Assembly: GCA_020721225.1 (NCBI GenBank)
Contig: DYNE01000001.1
Coordinates: forward strand, 55,603-119,602
Direction: 5' to 3'
DNA length: 64,000 nt
Source: Pelodictyon luteolum
Lineage (GTDB): Bacteria > Bacteroidota > Chlorobiia > Chlorobiales > Chlorobiaceae
Shown piece by piece: positions 38,144 to 48,126 of the stretch. Under the pieces are notes generated by a model. It was given only the letters and a program-made list of their open reading frames with translations. It made no database searches and was not told the origin of the DNA. Position 1 is the stretch's first letter. Each line of letters starts with the position of its first letter. The translations under genes were made by a program, and so were the position numbers.

Positions 38144-39250
38144 ATGCTTTATTATCTGCTGAAATACATCAACGACGTTTTCGATCCGCCTGGGCTCGGC
38201 GTTATCGAGTTTCTCACGTTCAGGGCAAGTGCGGCGGCCGTTACTTCGCTCCTGATCTGTCTTATTGCCGGTCCCGCGTTTATAAAATATCTCAAGGGGC
38301 GCATTATCGAACCGGTCAAGGAGGAGGCGCCTCCTGAGCACAGGAAAAAGAAGGAGCTCCCGACCATGGGAGGGATCATGATTATTTTTGCTATCGAGGT
38401 TTCCGTTTTTCTTTGGGCAAGATTCGACGATCCTCATGTGTGGCTTATCATGATTGCGGTATTCTGGATGGGCGTGATAGGTTTTCTGGATGATTATATG
38501 AAGGTTATCCTGAAAGTTAAGGGAGGGCTCCCTCCGCGATACAAGCTGATTGGCCAGATTCTTCTTGGTCTCTTTATCGGGTTATATACCTGGTTTGATC
38601 CGACATTTTCGGTATTGCTTTCTACGACAACGGTACCGTTTTTCAAGAATCTTACGATTGATTACGGTATTTTTTACATACCGGTCGTTATTTTTATCAT
38701 CACGGCAGTCTCCAATGCGGTTAATCTTACCGACGGTCTCGACGGGCTTGCCTCCGGAAGTTCCGCTATCGTCGTTTTTGCGCTGGGAGGATTTGCCTAC
38801 CTTGCCGGAAACGCCGTTTATGCCTCGTATCTGAAGATTCCTTTCATACCTGGCGGCGGCGAAATTGCAGTTGTCAGTATGGCAATCGTCATGGCTTGCG
38901 TGGGTTTTCTGTGGTTCAACTCCAATCCGGCCGAGATTATCATGGGGGATACCGGGTCGCTTGCTCTCGGCAGTGCAATTGCCGTCATAGCTCTGCTAAT
39001 CAAGCAGGAACTTCTGCTTCCCGTTCTTGCGGGAGTATTCTTTCTCGAGACGCTTTCGGTTTCCCTGCAGGTGCTCTACTTCAAATATACGAAAATGCGT
39101 TTTGGCCAGGGGCGCAGAATCTTTCTTATGGCTCCCCTGCATCACCATTTTCAGTTAAAAGGCTGGGCGGAACAGAAAATTGTCATTCGATTCTGGATTG
39201 TGACCGTTCTGTTTTTTCTGGCAAGTCTTATGACGTTGAAACTCAGGTAG
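38144..39250 (+). CDS. mraY: Phospho-N-acetylmuramoyl-pentapeptide transferase MraY
   Basis: Membrane enzyme that makes lipid I. 368 residues, about ten hydrophobic segments. Conserved blocks: [13 protein letters not shown] (about 69-81), the catalytic FLDDYMKV (about 112-119), [15 protein letters not shown] (about 192-206) and GDTGSLALG (about 267-275). The C-terminal [14 protein letters not shown] is the family ending. Confidence 0.97.
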   Translation: MLYYLLKYINDVFDPPGLGVIEFLTFRASAAAVTSLLICLIAGPAFIKYLKGRIIEPVKEEAPPEHRKKKELPTMGGIMIIFAIEVSVFLWARFDDPHVWLIMIAVFWMGVIGFLDDYMKVILKVKGGLPPRYKLIGQILLGLFIGLYTWFDPTFSVLLSTTTVPFFKNLTIDYGIFYIPVVIFIITAVSNAVNLTDGLDGLASGSSAIVVFALGGFAYLAGNAVYASYLKIPFIPGGGEIAVVSMAIVMACVGFLWFNSNPAEIIMGDTGSLALGSAIAVIALLIKQELLLPVLAGVFFLETLSVSLQVLYFKYTKMRFGQGRRIFLMAPLHHHFQLKGWAEQKIVIRFWIVTVLFFLASLMTLKLR

Positions 39251-39251
39251 A

Positions 39252-40649
39252 ATGGATGTACATGGTAAAAGAGCATCGATTATCGGTGCAAAACGGAGCG
39301 GTGTCGCTGCAGCGGAACTGCTTGCAAAGAGCGGCGCGAAGGTTTTTGTGAGCGAACTTGGCAAGCCGGGAGCCGCTGATGAGGAGCGTCTTGCCGGTTT
39401 GGGTATTCCCTGGGAACAGGAGGGGCATACCGACAGGGTTTGCGATGCGGATTTTTGTGTCGTCAGCCCAGGCATTCCCCGTACAGCCGGAATTATACGG
39501 CGGGTTCTTGAGCAGGGCATCCCTCTGTTCAGCGAAATCGAGGCCGCGAGCTGGTTCTGCAAGGCAAGAATCGCCGGTATTACCGGAACGGACGGCAAGA
39601 CCACCACGTCCACGCTTCTGCACCGCATAGCTGAAGCCGATGGGCTGAAAAACGGCTACAAGGCTTTCAGTGCCGGAAACATCGGAGTGCCGTTCTCTTC
39701 TCTGGTGCTGGATATGGCTCCCTCTGATCTTGCGGTTGTAGAATTGAGCAGTTATCAGCTTGAAGGCTGTGAAACCTTCAGGCCGGACGTTTCGGTTATC
39801 ACCAATATCACTCCCGATCATCTCGATCGTTATAACGGCGATATGCAGTTGTATGCTGCGGCAAAATTCAGGATTTACGCTTCACAGCGAGCCTCGGATA
39901 CTCTGGTGTACAATTTTGACGATCCGCTGCTCCGGGCTCATTTCAACGGGAATGACAGGGGATTTCCTTTTGGGATCGTTCCGTTCGGCATCGGTAACGA
40001 AATTGCCGGAACCGGATCGGAGGAGGCATTCTTTTTTGACGAAGGGATGATTCGGCATTTGACCGCAGAAGGGATTTCGGAGGTTTTTTCGGGAGAAGAG
40101 TTTCTGAAAAGCAGTTTCAGGGGTCGGCATAATATCTATAATGCCCTTGCTGCGGTTGCTGCGGCCGCAGCGCTCGGCATTGAAGAGGATGTTGCCCGCA
40201 AGGCGATTTCAGTGTTTTCCGGCGTTGAGCATCGGCAGGAATTCGTCTGTTCTCTTGACGGAGTCGAATGGATCAATGATTCGAAGGCTACCAATGTCAA
40301 TGCGCTTCTGCAGGCACTCGATGCCGTGCCGGGCAGGATTGTTCTGATTGCCGGAGGGAGGGATAAAGGAAATGATTATTCGATTCTTGCCGATATCGTC
40401 CGAAGAAAAGTAGATGCGGTGATTGCCATCGGAGAAGCCAAAGAGAAGATTTTGCGGGCATTTGAGGGGATAACCCGTACCTTCGGCGCCGACACTCTCG
40501 ATGACGCGGTCGCCTTTGCGCGGAAATCCGCCGAAGTCGGGCAAACGGTGCTTTTTTCTCCCGGCTGCGCCAGTTTCGATATGTTTGAGAATTTTGAAGA
40601 ACGGGGGCGACTTTTCAAGTCATCTATTCTTGCGTTGAAGCCATGTTGA
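39252..40649 (+). CDS. murD: UDP-N-acetylmuramoylalanine--D-glutamate ligase MurD
   Basis: Adds D-glutamate to UDP-MurNAc-L-Ala. 465 residues. It opens with a UMP-binding domain (ASIIGAKRSGVAAAELL), followed by the ATP loop ITGTDGKTTTSTL (about 113-125), the domain boundary ITNITPDHLDRYNGDM, HNIYNALAAVAAAAALG (about 294-310) and the C-terminal SKATNVNALLQAL with FSPGCASFDMFENFEERG. It lies one base after mraY, overlapping ftsW by seven bases. Confidence 0.96.
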   Translation: MDVHGKRASIIGAKRSGVAAAELLAKSGAKVFVSELGKPGAADEERLAGLGIPWEQEGHTDRVCDADFCVVSPGIPRTAGIIRRVLEQGIPLFSEIEAASWFCKARIAGITGTDGKTTTSTLLHRIAEADGLKNGYKAFSAGNIGVPFSSLVLDMAPSDLAVVELSSYQLEGCETFRPDVSVITNITPDHLDRYNGDMQLYAAAKFRIYASQRASDTLVYNFDDPLLRAHFNGNDRGFPFGIVPFGIGNEIAGTGSEEAFFFDEGMIRHLTAEGISEVFSGEEFLKSSFRGRHNIYNALAAVAAAAALGIEEDVARKAISVFSGVEHRQEFVCSLDGVEWINDSKATNVNALLQALDAVPGRIVLIAGGRDKGNDYSILADIVRRKVDAVIAIGEAKEKILRAFEGITRTFGADTLDDAVAFARKSAEVGQTVLFSPGCASFDMFENFEERGRLFKSSILALKPC

Positions 40650-41848
40650 GCGATATTAAGAAGGGGGAGCGTACGGTGGTGACGGACTACATGTCTTTAC
40701 AGTCGTCAAGAGGAGAGGTTATTGCCGGCAAGTTGCTTTTGCTGGTTGTCGCCCTGCTGATCTGTATCGGTATTGTGGTCGTTTACAGCAGCGGGGCCGG
40801 CTGGGCGGAAAACAAATACTCAAGTTCCGAATATTTCCTTTGGAGGCAGCTTTTCTTTGCAGGTATGGGTATTCTGACGATCATTTTTTTTGCCGGTTTT
40901 GATTACCACATTTTTCAGAAGATCAGCAAGATACTGCTCTTTGCCAGTATTGTGCTTCTGACCATGCTGCTGCTTCTCAAAATTGTCGGGGTGATTTCGG
41001 GGGCTGCCCGCTGGATAGGATATGGCCCGTTGAAGTTTCAGGTGTCGGATTTTGCCAAATATGCGCTGATTTTTCATTTTTCACGGTTGATCAGTGAAAA
41101 ACAGGCTTATATCAAGGATCTGCATAACACCTATCTCCCTCTGGTGATCATTCTGGTAACCGTTGTTGCGCTCATCGCTCTTGAGCCGAATTTCAGCACG
41201 GCATCGCTGATCGCCCTCATAGGTTTTATCATGATGTTCATAGGGGGCGTCAATTTTCGGTATCTGATGGCTACCCTTGCGCTTTTTATTCCAGTTGGAG
41301 CGGTTTATGCGATGATTGCTCCATATCGGGTTGCCCGTCTGGTTTCGTTTTTCAGCGGTGATGAAAAAGGGATGAGCTATCAGGTGCTCCAGGCGCTTAT
41401 CGGACTGGGCAACGGGGGGCTTTTCGGCCTTGGAATCGGGGCCAGCAAACAAAGGGAGCTCTATCTGCCGCTTTCTTATAATGATTTTGTTTTTGTGGTG
41501 ATCGGTGAAGAGTATGGCTTTTTAGGAGCGCTTGTCGTTCTCCTGCTTTTTTCGGCATTTTTTATCTGTGGTCTGATTATTGCCAAACATGCGCCGGATA
41601 ACTTCGGAAAATTTGTCGCGAGCGGCATTACCATAGCAATCACCCTTTTTGCTCTCATCAATATTGCGGTTGCCACTCATGTGCTTCCCACAACCGGAGT
41701 GGCGCTTCCTTTTATCAGCTATGGAGGTACAGCCCTGGTTTTCAATTCACTTGGAGTAGGAATTTTGATAAGTATATCGAGGTATAGGAAAAAGGTGCAA
41801 ATGGAGTCTGTTGCAGCTCCGGAGCTATCTGAAGGGGGCCGTTCGTGA
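40643..41848 (+). CDS. ftsW: Lipid II polymerase FtsW
   Basis: Septal peptidoglycan glycosyltransferase of the SEDS family. 401 residues, ten predicted membrane segments. Marks include VVYSSGAGWAE at the start of the first outer loop, ARWIGYGPLKFQVSDFAKYALI (about 114-135), and the end block PTTGVALPFISYGGTALVFNSLGVGIL. Start ATG overlaps the murD stop. An in-frame GTG at 40676 is possible, but the first 16 residues look harmless. It works with FtsI from the same cluster. Confidence 0.96.
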   Translation: MLSDIKKGERTVVTDYMSLQSSRGEVIAGKLLLLVVALLICIGIVVVYSSGAGWAENKYSSSEYFLWRQLFFAGMGILTIIFFAGFDYHIFQKISKILLFASIVLLTMLLLLKIVGVISGAARWIGYGPLKFQVSDFAKYALIFHFSRLISEKQAYIKDLHNTYLPLVIILVTVVALIALEPNFSTASLIALIGFIMMFIGGVNFRYLMATLALFIPVGAVYAMIAPYRVARLVSFFSGDEKGMSYQVLQALIGLGNGGLFGLGIGASKQRELYLPLSYNDFVFVVIGEEYGFLGALVVLLLFSAFFICGLIIAKHAPDNFGKFVASGITIAITLFALINIAVATHVLPTTGVALPFISYGGTALVFNSLGVGILISISRYRKKVQMESVAAPELSEGGRS

Positions 41849-42939
41849 ATGTTCTGTTTGCAGGCGGAGGCACAGGAGGGCATCTTTATCCAGCTGTTGC
41901 CATGGCGGCTGAATTGCTGAAACTTGTGCCGGACGCCTCGGTCTCGTTTGCCGGTACGAAAAACGGCATTGAAGCTTCCGAGATCCCGAGGCTGGGTTAT
42001 CGTCTGCACCTGCTGCCTGTACGAGGGCTCAAGCGGGGGGGCTCGCTGCGGGCGATTCTGGCAAATGTCGGAATTCTGATAGATTTTGCGGGAGCGCTCG
42101 TAACCGCCGGGGCGCTTATTCGTAGAGAGAAGCCGGATGTCGTCGTGGGAACCGGGGGATTCGTCAGTGCTCCCGTTCTCCTGGCGGCCCAGATGATGGG
42201 GCGCAGAACGCTCATTCAGGAGCAGAATGCCTTTCCGGGAGTGACGACAAAACTTCTCTCCATACTTGCCAGCGAAATCCACCTTTCGTTCAGCGAGGCC
42301 CAGCAGTTTATCCGCAGAAATAAAGGTGTTTTTGTTTCCGGTAATCCTGCCCGTTCGTTTACCCTCAACAGCAGGGAGAAGGCGCTGAAGCGGTTTGGTC
42401 TTCAGCAGCAGCTGCCGACGCTGCTGGTTTTCGGAGGAAGTCGCGGCGCCCGATCCATAAACAGCGCGGTTCTTAAATGGATCGATGCTATTACGGAAAG
42501 GGCAAATCTTGTATGGCAGACCGGAGCGCTTGATTACGAGCGGATCAGTCAGCAGGTAAAACATTCCGGGAGGTTGTGGATCGGCCCGTATATCGAGCAG
42601 ATGGGCGATGCATATTCGGCATCGGATCTTGTTGTGTGTCGTGCCGGAGCATCGAGCATAGCCGAACTGGCCAATACCGGGAAGCCGTCCGTACTGGTGC
42701 CCTACCCCTATGCGACAGGAGATCATCAGCGATACAACGCTCAGGCCCTTGTCGGTACCGGAGCGGCCATGGTGATCGATGACAGCCATCTTGACGCCCC
42801 GGAAGCGCAGCAGATCGTACTCGATCTGCTGCATGATCCCCACCGGCTTTCGGCAATGGGAGCTTCCTGCGGCAGACTTGCCCATCCCGACGCGGCACTG
42901 CAGCTTGCCCGCCGTATCATTCAACTCGCTAAATCGTAA
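41845..42939 (+). CDS. murG: Lipid II synthase MurG
   Basis: UDP-GlcNAc transferase that turns lipid I into lipid II at the inner face of the membrane. 364 residues; starts at GTG 41845, which overlaps the ftsW stop. N-terminal loop [13 protein letters not shown] (about 4-16), then [19 protein letters not shown], the second-domain loop [13 protein letters not shown], and the UDP-GlcNAc region [13 protein letters not shown] (about 263-275), all conserved. Confidence 0.96.
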   Translation: MNVLFAGGGTGGHLYPAVAMAAELLKLVPDASVSFAGTKNGIEASEIPRLGYRLHLLPVRGLKRGGSLRAILANVGILIDFAGALVTAGALIRREKPDVVVGTGGFVSAPVLLAAQMMGRRTLIQEQNAFPGVTTKLLSILASEIHLSFSEAQQFIRRNKGVFVSGNPARSFTLNSREKALKRFGLQQQLPTLLVFGGSRGARSINSAVLKWIDAITERANLVWQTGALDYERISQQVKHSGRLWIGPYIEQMGDAYSASDLVVCRAGASSIAELANTGKPSVLVPYPYATGDHQRYNAQALVGTGAAMVIDDSHLDAPEAQQIVLDLLHDPHRLSAMGASCGRLAHPDAALQLARRIIQLAKS

Positions 42940-42943
42940 GCAG

Positions 42944-44350
42944 ATGACCATGGAGCTTGGAAAAACCAGACGAATACATATAGTAGGAATCGGCGGTGCC
43001 GGCATGAGTGCGATAGCGGAACTGCTGCTGAAATCAGGATTCGACGTGACCGGTTCTGACCTTCAGACAGGAGAGGTGACCGACAAGCTTGCGGAGCACG
43101 GCGCGATTATCTACAGGGGCCATAGTGCCGGACACATTGAGGGATGCGATGTTGTCGTTTACTCCTCTGCAGTGAGAAAGGACGAGAATGTCGAAATATC
43201 TGCGGCTGAAAAGGCCGGGATTCCCGTAATCAAGCGCGATGAGATGCTTGGCGAGTTAATGCGTTACAAGTATGGCATATGCATATCGGGCACCCACGGA
43301 AAAACCACCACAACAGCCATGATTGCCACGATGCTCATGGAGTCCGGCGAGTCTCCTACCGTCATGATAGGCGGCGTTTCAGACTATCTCGGAGGAAGTA
43401 CCGTTGTCGGCGAGGGTAAGTATATGGTTATTGAATCCGACGAGTATGATCGGGCATTTCTCAAGCTGACGCCTACGATCGCTCTGGTCAACAGTCTTGA
43501 ATCGGAGCATATGGATACCTATGGAACGCTGGAGGAGTTGAAAAACGCATTTATCGCTTTTGCCGACAAGGTTCCGTTTTACGGACGGGTTATCTGCTGT
43601 GTGGACTGGCCTGAAATCAGGAAGATCATTCCCATGCTCAATCGTCGATATACGACGTTCGGGATCGAGGAGCATGCCGATGTTATGGCTTCGGATATTG
43701 TTATGGAGAAGAACCATACGGTTTTTACCATCACGGCGTTTGGCAGCAGATATGAAGGGGTAAGGTTGCATGTTCCCGGCAGGCATAATGTGCTCAACGC
43801 TCTTGCGGCGTTTTCAGCCGGTATTGAACTGGAAATTCTGCCTGAGAAGCTGATTGCCGGGCTTGGGTGTTACAGCGGGATGCGGCGGAGGTTCCAGATT
43901 CGCTATGATAATGGTCGGGGGCTTATGATTGTCGATGATTATGCCCACCACCCGTCTGAAGTAAAAGCAACCGTCAGCGCGGCGAAAAACGGATGGGCTG
44001 ATTCGCGTATCATTGCCGTTTTTCAGCCGCACCTGTTTTCAAGAACGCAGGAGTTTGCCGATGAATACGGATGGGCGCTTTCGCGTGCAGACAGCGTTAT
44101 TATAGCCGACGTCTATCCTTCACGTGAAAAAGCCGAAAAATTTCCGGGCGTGAATGGAAATCTTGTTGCTGAAGCGGTCAGGAGGGCCGGAGGAAAACAT
44201 GTCGCGTATATCGAGGGACGCGAGGAGCTGTTCGGCTCTTTGCTGGAGCACTGTTCCGACGGTAATATGCTGCTTTTCATGGGAGCTGGAGATATTACGC
44301 ATATGGCTGCAAGGCTTGCGGAAGAGCTTCGGAAGGGTTCTGTATCATAA
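42944..44350 (+). CDS. murC: UDP-N-acetylmuramate--L-alanine ligase MurC
   Basis: Adds the first stem-peptide residue. I chose ATG 42944 ([22 protein letters not shown]), four bases after murG; the open frame extends far into murG but has no family sequence there. 468 residues. UMP loop [12 protein letters not shown] (about 14-25), ATP loop [14 protein letters not shown] (about 114-127), [10 protein letters not shown] (about 168), [10 protein letters not shown] (about 331-340) and [10 protein letters not shown] weak parS-like 13/16 match lies inside at about 44116-44131. Confidence 0.96.
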   Translation: MTMELGKTRRIHIVGIGGAGMSAIAELLLKSGFDVTGSDLQTGEVTDKLAEHGAIIYRGHSAGHIEGCDVVVYSSAVRKDENVEISAAEKAGIPVIKRDEMLGELMRYKYGICISGTHGKTTTTAMIATMLMESGESPTVMIGGVSDYLGGSTVVGEGKYMVIESDEYDRAFLKLTPTIALVNSLESEHMDTYGTLEELKNAFIAFADKVPFYGRVICCVDWPEIRKIIPMLNRRYTTFGIEEHADVMASDIVMEKNHTVFTITAFGSRYEGVRLHVPGRHNVLNALAAFSAGIELEILPEKLIAGLGCYSGMRRRFQIRYDNGRGLMIVDDYAHHPSEVKATVSAAKNGWADSRIIAVFQPHLFSRTQEFADEYGWALSRADSVIIADVYPSREKAEKFPGVNGNLVAEAVRRAGGKHVAYIEGREELFGSLLEHCSDGNMLLFMGAGDITHMAARLAEELRKGSVS

Positions 44351-44514
44351 GCAGTTGAACGGGTGGCTTTTAAAGTGCGGAAACAGGAAACTGCTTAACG
44401 GGACATGCTGTTCTGAAGAGAGAGAATCTGTTGCTGAGGATCGATTTTCGGCACTTCTTTCCGACCGGATCAGCCGACGTTGCCTGAATCAGGTTTTTCA
44501 AAATAAATTTGCCG

Positions 44515-45414
44515 ATGTCCGATTCTGAATATACGCGCTCTCCGTTTGAAGATTGTTCCGGGAAAGCGGGTGCTCCCGAAAGCGGAGGTTCCGATTGCGA
44601 TAATGCCGGGGGCTCCCGGATGCAGCCGGAAGGGGCTGGAAGCTGGAAAGCGCTGCTGGTTATTCTTCTGTCGGTTTTTGCCGGTCTTGCCGGTCTTGCC
44701 TATTATGCGTCGCATTGGAAGAAAGAGATTGTTGTCCGCGAGGTTGTCATAGAAGGGGCAAGGGTTATTCCCCGCTCCGAGCTCGTTTCGGAGCTGAACG
44801 GATTTGTTGGCAGAAATCTTCAGGATATTGATGTTTCGGAGTTGAGGGAAAGGCTGCTCGGGATACCGTATCTTCGAAAAGTTTCAGTAAGTCGGGAGCT
44901 TAACGGTATTCTCAGAGTAAGAGTGGCGGAGAGGGAGCCGATAGCCTTGACGCTCTTCATGGGAAATCGTATGGTCATAGACGACGAGGGGTTGCTCCTG
45001 CCGGAAACTCGGGAGGTTACGGCTTTATTTCCCGATCTTATCCGTATTTCCGGCATAACGCATGCGTCGGATTACGGCGGGGTCGTAAAAAAACTGACAG
45101 TGAGGGATAGTACGCAGATCCGGGATTTGATAGGGGCACTGCGGTTGTCGGAATACGCGGGACTTCTGATAAACGAGATTCATCTTGATGCTGGCGGAAT
45201 GACTTACTGCAGGGCGAAAGGCTCGCCAACCCGGTTTATCCTCGGAAGTGAAGGGAACTTTAAGGAAAAGTTGAAAAAATTCGAGATATTCTGGCAAAAG
45301 GTTGTTTCAAAAAAGGGACTTGATCATTTCGATGCTGTTGATCTGAGGTTCAGGGACAGGGTATTTACCAGGGGATATGAATCTCCGGATATTCAGCAGG
45401 AGGTTTCCCTGTGA
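44515..45414 (+). CDS. ftsQ: Cell-division protein FtsQ
   Basis: About 299 residues from ATG 44515 (MSDSEYTRSPFED); a TTG two codons earlier is also in frame. A polar N-terminus of about 45 residues is followed by one membrane segment (ALLVILLSVFAGLAGLAYYA) and a POTRA domain (IVVREVVIEGARVIPRSEL, then LRERLLGIPYLRKVSVSREL). The beta domain ends near DLRFRDRVF. It is separated from murC by 164 bases with no gene; many bacteria have murB and ddl here. It connects the early and late divisome with FtsL. Confidence 0.9.
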   Translation: MSDSEYTRSPFEDCSGKAGAPESGGSDCDNAGGSRMQPEGAGSWKALLVILLSVFAGLAGLAYYASHWKKEIVVREVVIEGARVIPRSELVSELNGFVGRNLQDIDVSELRERLLGIPYLRKVSVSRELNGILRVRVAEREPIALTLFMGNRMVIDDEGLLLPETREVTALFPDLIRISGITHASDYGGVVKKLTVRDSTQIRDLIGALRLSEYAGLLINEIHLDAGGMTYCRAKGSPTRFILGSEGNFKEKLKKFEIFWQKVVSKKGLDHFDAVDLRFRDRVFTRGYESPDIQQEVSL

Positions 45415-45436
45415 TAATCATGCAAGTTACGCGACA

Positions 45437-46759
45437 ATGCTCAAAAGGAATATAGCCGTAGGGCTCGATATAGGTACAACCAAGGTGTGTGTGGTGGTTG
45501 CTGAAAAAGATGAGATCGGAAAACTCAACGTTCTCGGTAATGGACGTTCCAATTCTGACGGTCTTCAGAGGGCCACGGTAGTCAATATCAATAAGACCGT
45601 AGCTGCCATCAAAGCAGCTATTGCCGATGCCGAGCGAGAGTCTTCAATCCGCATCAAGGGTGTTAATGTGGGTATATCCGGCGCTCATGTCAATTGTATT
45701 CACAGCAATTCCGAAATAAGCGTGAACCAGACGGGCATTGTCAATGAATCCGATGTACGGCGGTTTCTTGAAAAAGCTAAAACCAACATCAAGTATCTGG
45801 ATATCGATCACGAAATCATTCATGTGATTCCTCAGGAGTTTATCGTTGATGATCAGGACGGCGTGCTTGACCCTATAGGCATGGCCGGAACAACCATGAG
45901 AGGCAGCGCATATATTGTGGTCGGTTTACGGACAAAGATCCGGAATATCAAGCAGTGTATCGAAAAAGCCGGACTTGATGTGAGTGCGCTCACTTTCGAA
46001 CCGGTAGCTTCGGGCATTGCCGTTATGAAGGAGAGCGAAAAGAAGAGCGGTGTCGTCGTCATCGATATCGGAGGCGGCACAACCGAAGTTGCGATTTACA
46101 TCGATGGAGCCATACGTTATTCCGAAGTGGTGAAAGTGGCGGCAAACGACGTCACTCATGATGTCGCGCACGGGGTCAAGGCGTTGCATGAAGTCGCCGA
46201 GGAGCTAAAAATCAGGCATGGCTATGCCTACAGTAAAATGCTTGGTGAGGATGAAACCATTCTGATTCCGGGAATTGAAGGCAGACCTCAGAAATCGTTC
46301 CCGAAAAGCTCGCTGACGATGATCATAGAGGCGCGAATGATGGAGATCTTCGAACTGGTCAGGGACTCGATCAAGCGTTCGGGATATTACGAATACCTCA
46401 ATGCAGGAGCGATCATAACGGGAGGCGGAGCCCTGATGCCGGGAACCGAGGAGCTTGCCAGAGACGTTCTTGGACTTGATGTGCGTCTTGGTTATCCTGA
46501 GGGCGTTTCAGGCGGGATCAAGGGATCGGTCAATAATCCCATGTATGCCACGGTTATGGGGCTCGTTGCCCACTCCCTTCAGAACAGTATTTTTGAGGAA
46601 CAGCGGGAAACTCAGGTTATTGAAGGTCCGTTTAAAAGCGGTGACGCGTCTCCGGGAGTGGAAGTTTCATCGCCCGTTGCCGCCGGGGCTCCATCCTCGC
46701 TGAATCCTGCCGGCAACAAAATCGTTGACCGGCTCAAAAAATTCTGGGAACAACTCTAA
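45437..46759 (+). CDS. ftsA: Cell-division protein FtsA
   Basis: Actin-like protein that anchors FtsZ to the membrane. I chose ATG 45437 (MLKRNIAVGLDIGTTKVCVV); an earlier frame from 45377 overlaps ftsQ without conserved sequence. 440 residues. Phosphate loops LDIGTTKVC (about 10-18) and VIDIGGGTTEVAIY (about 209-222), 1C subdomain with VNVGISGAHVNC, and adenosine block ITGGGALMPGTEELA (about 338-352). The C-terminal amphipathic tail is KIVDRLKKFWEQL, which should bind the membrane. Confidence 0.96.
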   Translation: MLKRNIAVGLDIGTTKVCVVVAEKDEIGKLNVLGNGRSNSDGLQRATVVNINKTVAAIKAAIADAERESSIRIKGVNVGISGAHVNCIHSNSEISVNQTGIVNESDVRRFLEKAKTNIKYLDIDHEIIHVIPQEFIVDDQDGVLDPIGMAGTTMRGSAYIVVGLRTKIRNIKQCIEKAGLDVSALTFEPVASGIAVMKESEKKSGVVVIDIGGGTTEVAIYIDGAIRYSEVVKVAANDVTHDVAHGVKALHEVAEELKIRHGYAYSKMLGEDETILIPGIEGRPQKSFPKSSLTMIIEARMMEIFELVRDSIKRSGYYEYLNAGAIITGGGALMPGTEELARDVLGLDVRLGYPEGVSGGIKGSVNNPMYATVMGLVAHSLQNSIFEEQRETQVIEGPFKSGDASPGVEVSSPVAAGAPSSLNPAGNKIVDRLKKFWEQL

Positions 46760-46804
46760 TTATGCCAATCGGGCGTAAGAAATAAAACATTGGGAAGATA
46801 AATA

Positions 46805-48097
46805 ATGGCATTTGAACTGGACCCGGGACTCTTCGACAGCGATCAGGGAAAAGGTGTTACCATAAGAATTGTCGGCGTCGGCGGCTGTGGAGGCAATGCT
46901 GTAAACAATATGATCGACCGTAAAATCAGCGGGGCGGAATATATCGTATTCAATACCGATCGCCAGGCTCTTCTGAATTCCAAGGCACCGATCAGGGTGC
47001 AGATCGGCAAAAAAGCTACGAACGGACTGGGCGCAGGTGCAGATCCGGCAAAGGGGAAGCAGGCAGCCGAGGATGATCGTGACATAATCGCGGCTCAGTT
47101 GAAAGGTGCTGATCTGGTGTTCATTGCGGCCGGAATGGGCAAAGGTACGGGGACAGGCGCAGCGCCGGTGATTGCCTCGATTGCTAGAAATATGGGTATC
47201 CTGACTATTGGCGTGGTGACACGGCCGTTTAATTTCGAGGGGCAGGTCAAAGCCCGCATTGCCGATGGTGGCATTAATGAACTGCGAAAATTCATCGATA
47301 CACTGATTGTTGTCGAAAATGAAACCATACTCAGTATTGCTGAGGAAGGGGTCAGCGCGACTGATGCGTTCAACATGGCCAACGACGTGCTCTATCGTGC
47401 TGCAAAAGGCATTGCAGATATCATTACCCGTCACGGGCATGTCAATGTGGACTTTGCCGATGTCAAAAGCATCATGTCGGGAGCTGGAGATGCCGTTATG
47501 GGTTCGGCTGCGGCAGCCGGAGAGCGCAGAGCACTGAAGGCCGCTTCCGATGCGATCAACAGTCCGCTGTTGGAAGGTGTTTCGCTCAGGGGAGCCAAAG
47601 GAGTTCTGGTCAATATTACCGGGGAAGTTACCATGCGTGATATGACAGATGCCATGAACTATATCGAAGAGCAGGTCGGCAGTGAAGCGAAAATCATTAA
47701 CGGATATGTCGATGAACCGCAGATCTCCGGAGAGATCCGCGTTACGGTTATCGTTACCGGTTTCAAGCGGAAGGATGCCGGTGAGTCCGGTTCGCAGAGC
47801 AAAGCGCAGCCGGCATCCAGAAGCAGTGATCATCGTCAGGGGCAGTTCTCTCCTGCTTTGCGTACGGTGGTAACCGGGCTGCCTGACAGCAAGGATGAGG
47901 ATTTAAGGATTCCTACCTATATAAGACGGCAGATTTCTATTCATGACCCTCTTGAGGTCGGCATGAAAAAGAAACTGCCTGACTGTGATAATAACAGTCA
48001 TTCCCAGCGCAGTGCGGATGAGCAGGAAGATCAGATACAGAAGGGCCTTACGGATTTACCGGCCTATCTTCGAAGGAAAAATAATGGGGCCGGATAG
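46805..48097 (+). CDS. ftsZ: Cell-division protein FtsZ
   Basis: Tubulin-like GTPase that forms the division ring. 430 residues. N-terminal loop [14 protein letters not shown] (about 20-33), tubulin signature [12 protein letters not shown] (about 112-123) and the T7-loop region [12 protein letters not shown] (about 217-228). A charged linker from about residue 325 leads to a C-terminal segment, [11 protein letters not shown], that fits the FtsA-binding tail (I-P-x-F/Y-L/I-R-x-x). An IPTYIRRQ copy of the same pattern occurs earlier, near residue 374. It ends the dcw cluster. Confidence 0.97.
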   Translation: MAFELDPGLFDSDQGKGVTIRIVGVGGCGGNAVNNMIDRKISGAEYIVFNTDRQALLNSKAPIRVQIGKKATNGLGAGADPAKGKQAAEDDRDIIAAQLKGADLVFIAAGMGKGTGTGAAPVIASIARNMGILTIGVVTRPFNFEGQVKARIADGGINELRKFIDTLIVVENETILSIAEEGVSATDAFNMANDVLYRAAKGIADIITRHGHVNVDFADVKSIMSGAGDAVMGSAAAAGERRALKAASDAINSPLLEGVSLRGAKGVLVNITGEVTMRDMTDAMNYIEEQVGSEAKIINGYVDEPQISGEIRVTVIVTGFKRKDAGESGSQSKAQPASRSSDHRQGQFSPALRTVVTGLPDSKDEDLRIPTYIRRQISIHDPLEVGMKKKLPDCDNNSHSQRSADEQEDQIQKGLTDLPAYLRRKNNGAG

Positions 48098-48126
48098 TTT
48101 TTTCATTTTGTTAAAAAGGGGTAGTA

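Noticed and set aside
41719-43005. 428-codon minus-strand frame opposite murG
   Set aside because: murG and murC are certain on the plus strand; the antisense product shows no domain.
44116-44131. parS-like sequence inside murC
   Set aside because: Only 13 of 16 bases match TGTTTCACGTGAAACA; the core TTCACGTGAA alone can arise by chance, and it is far from the two perfect sites.
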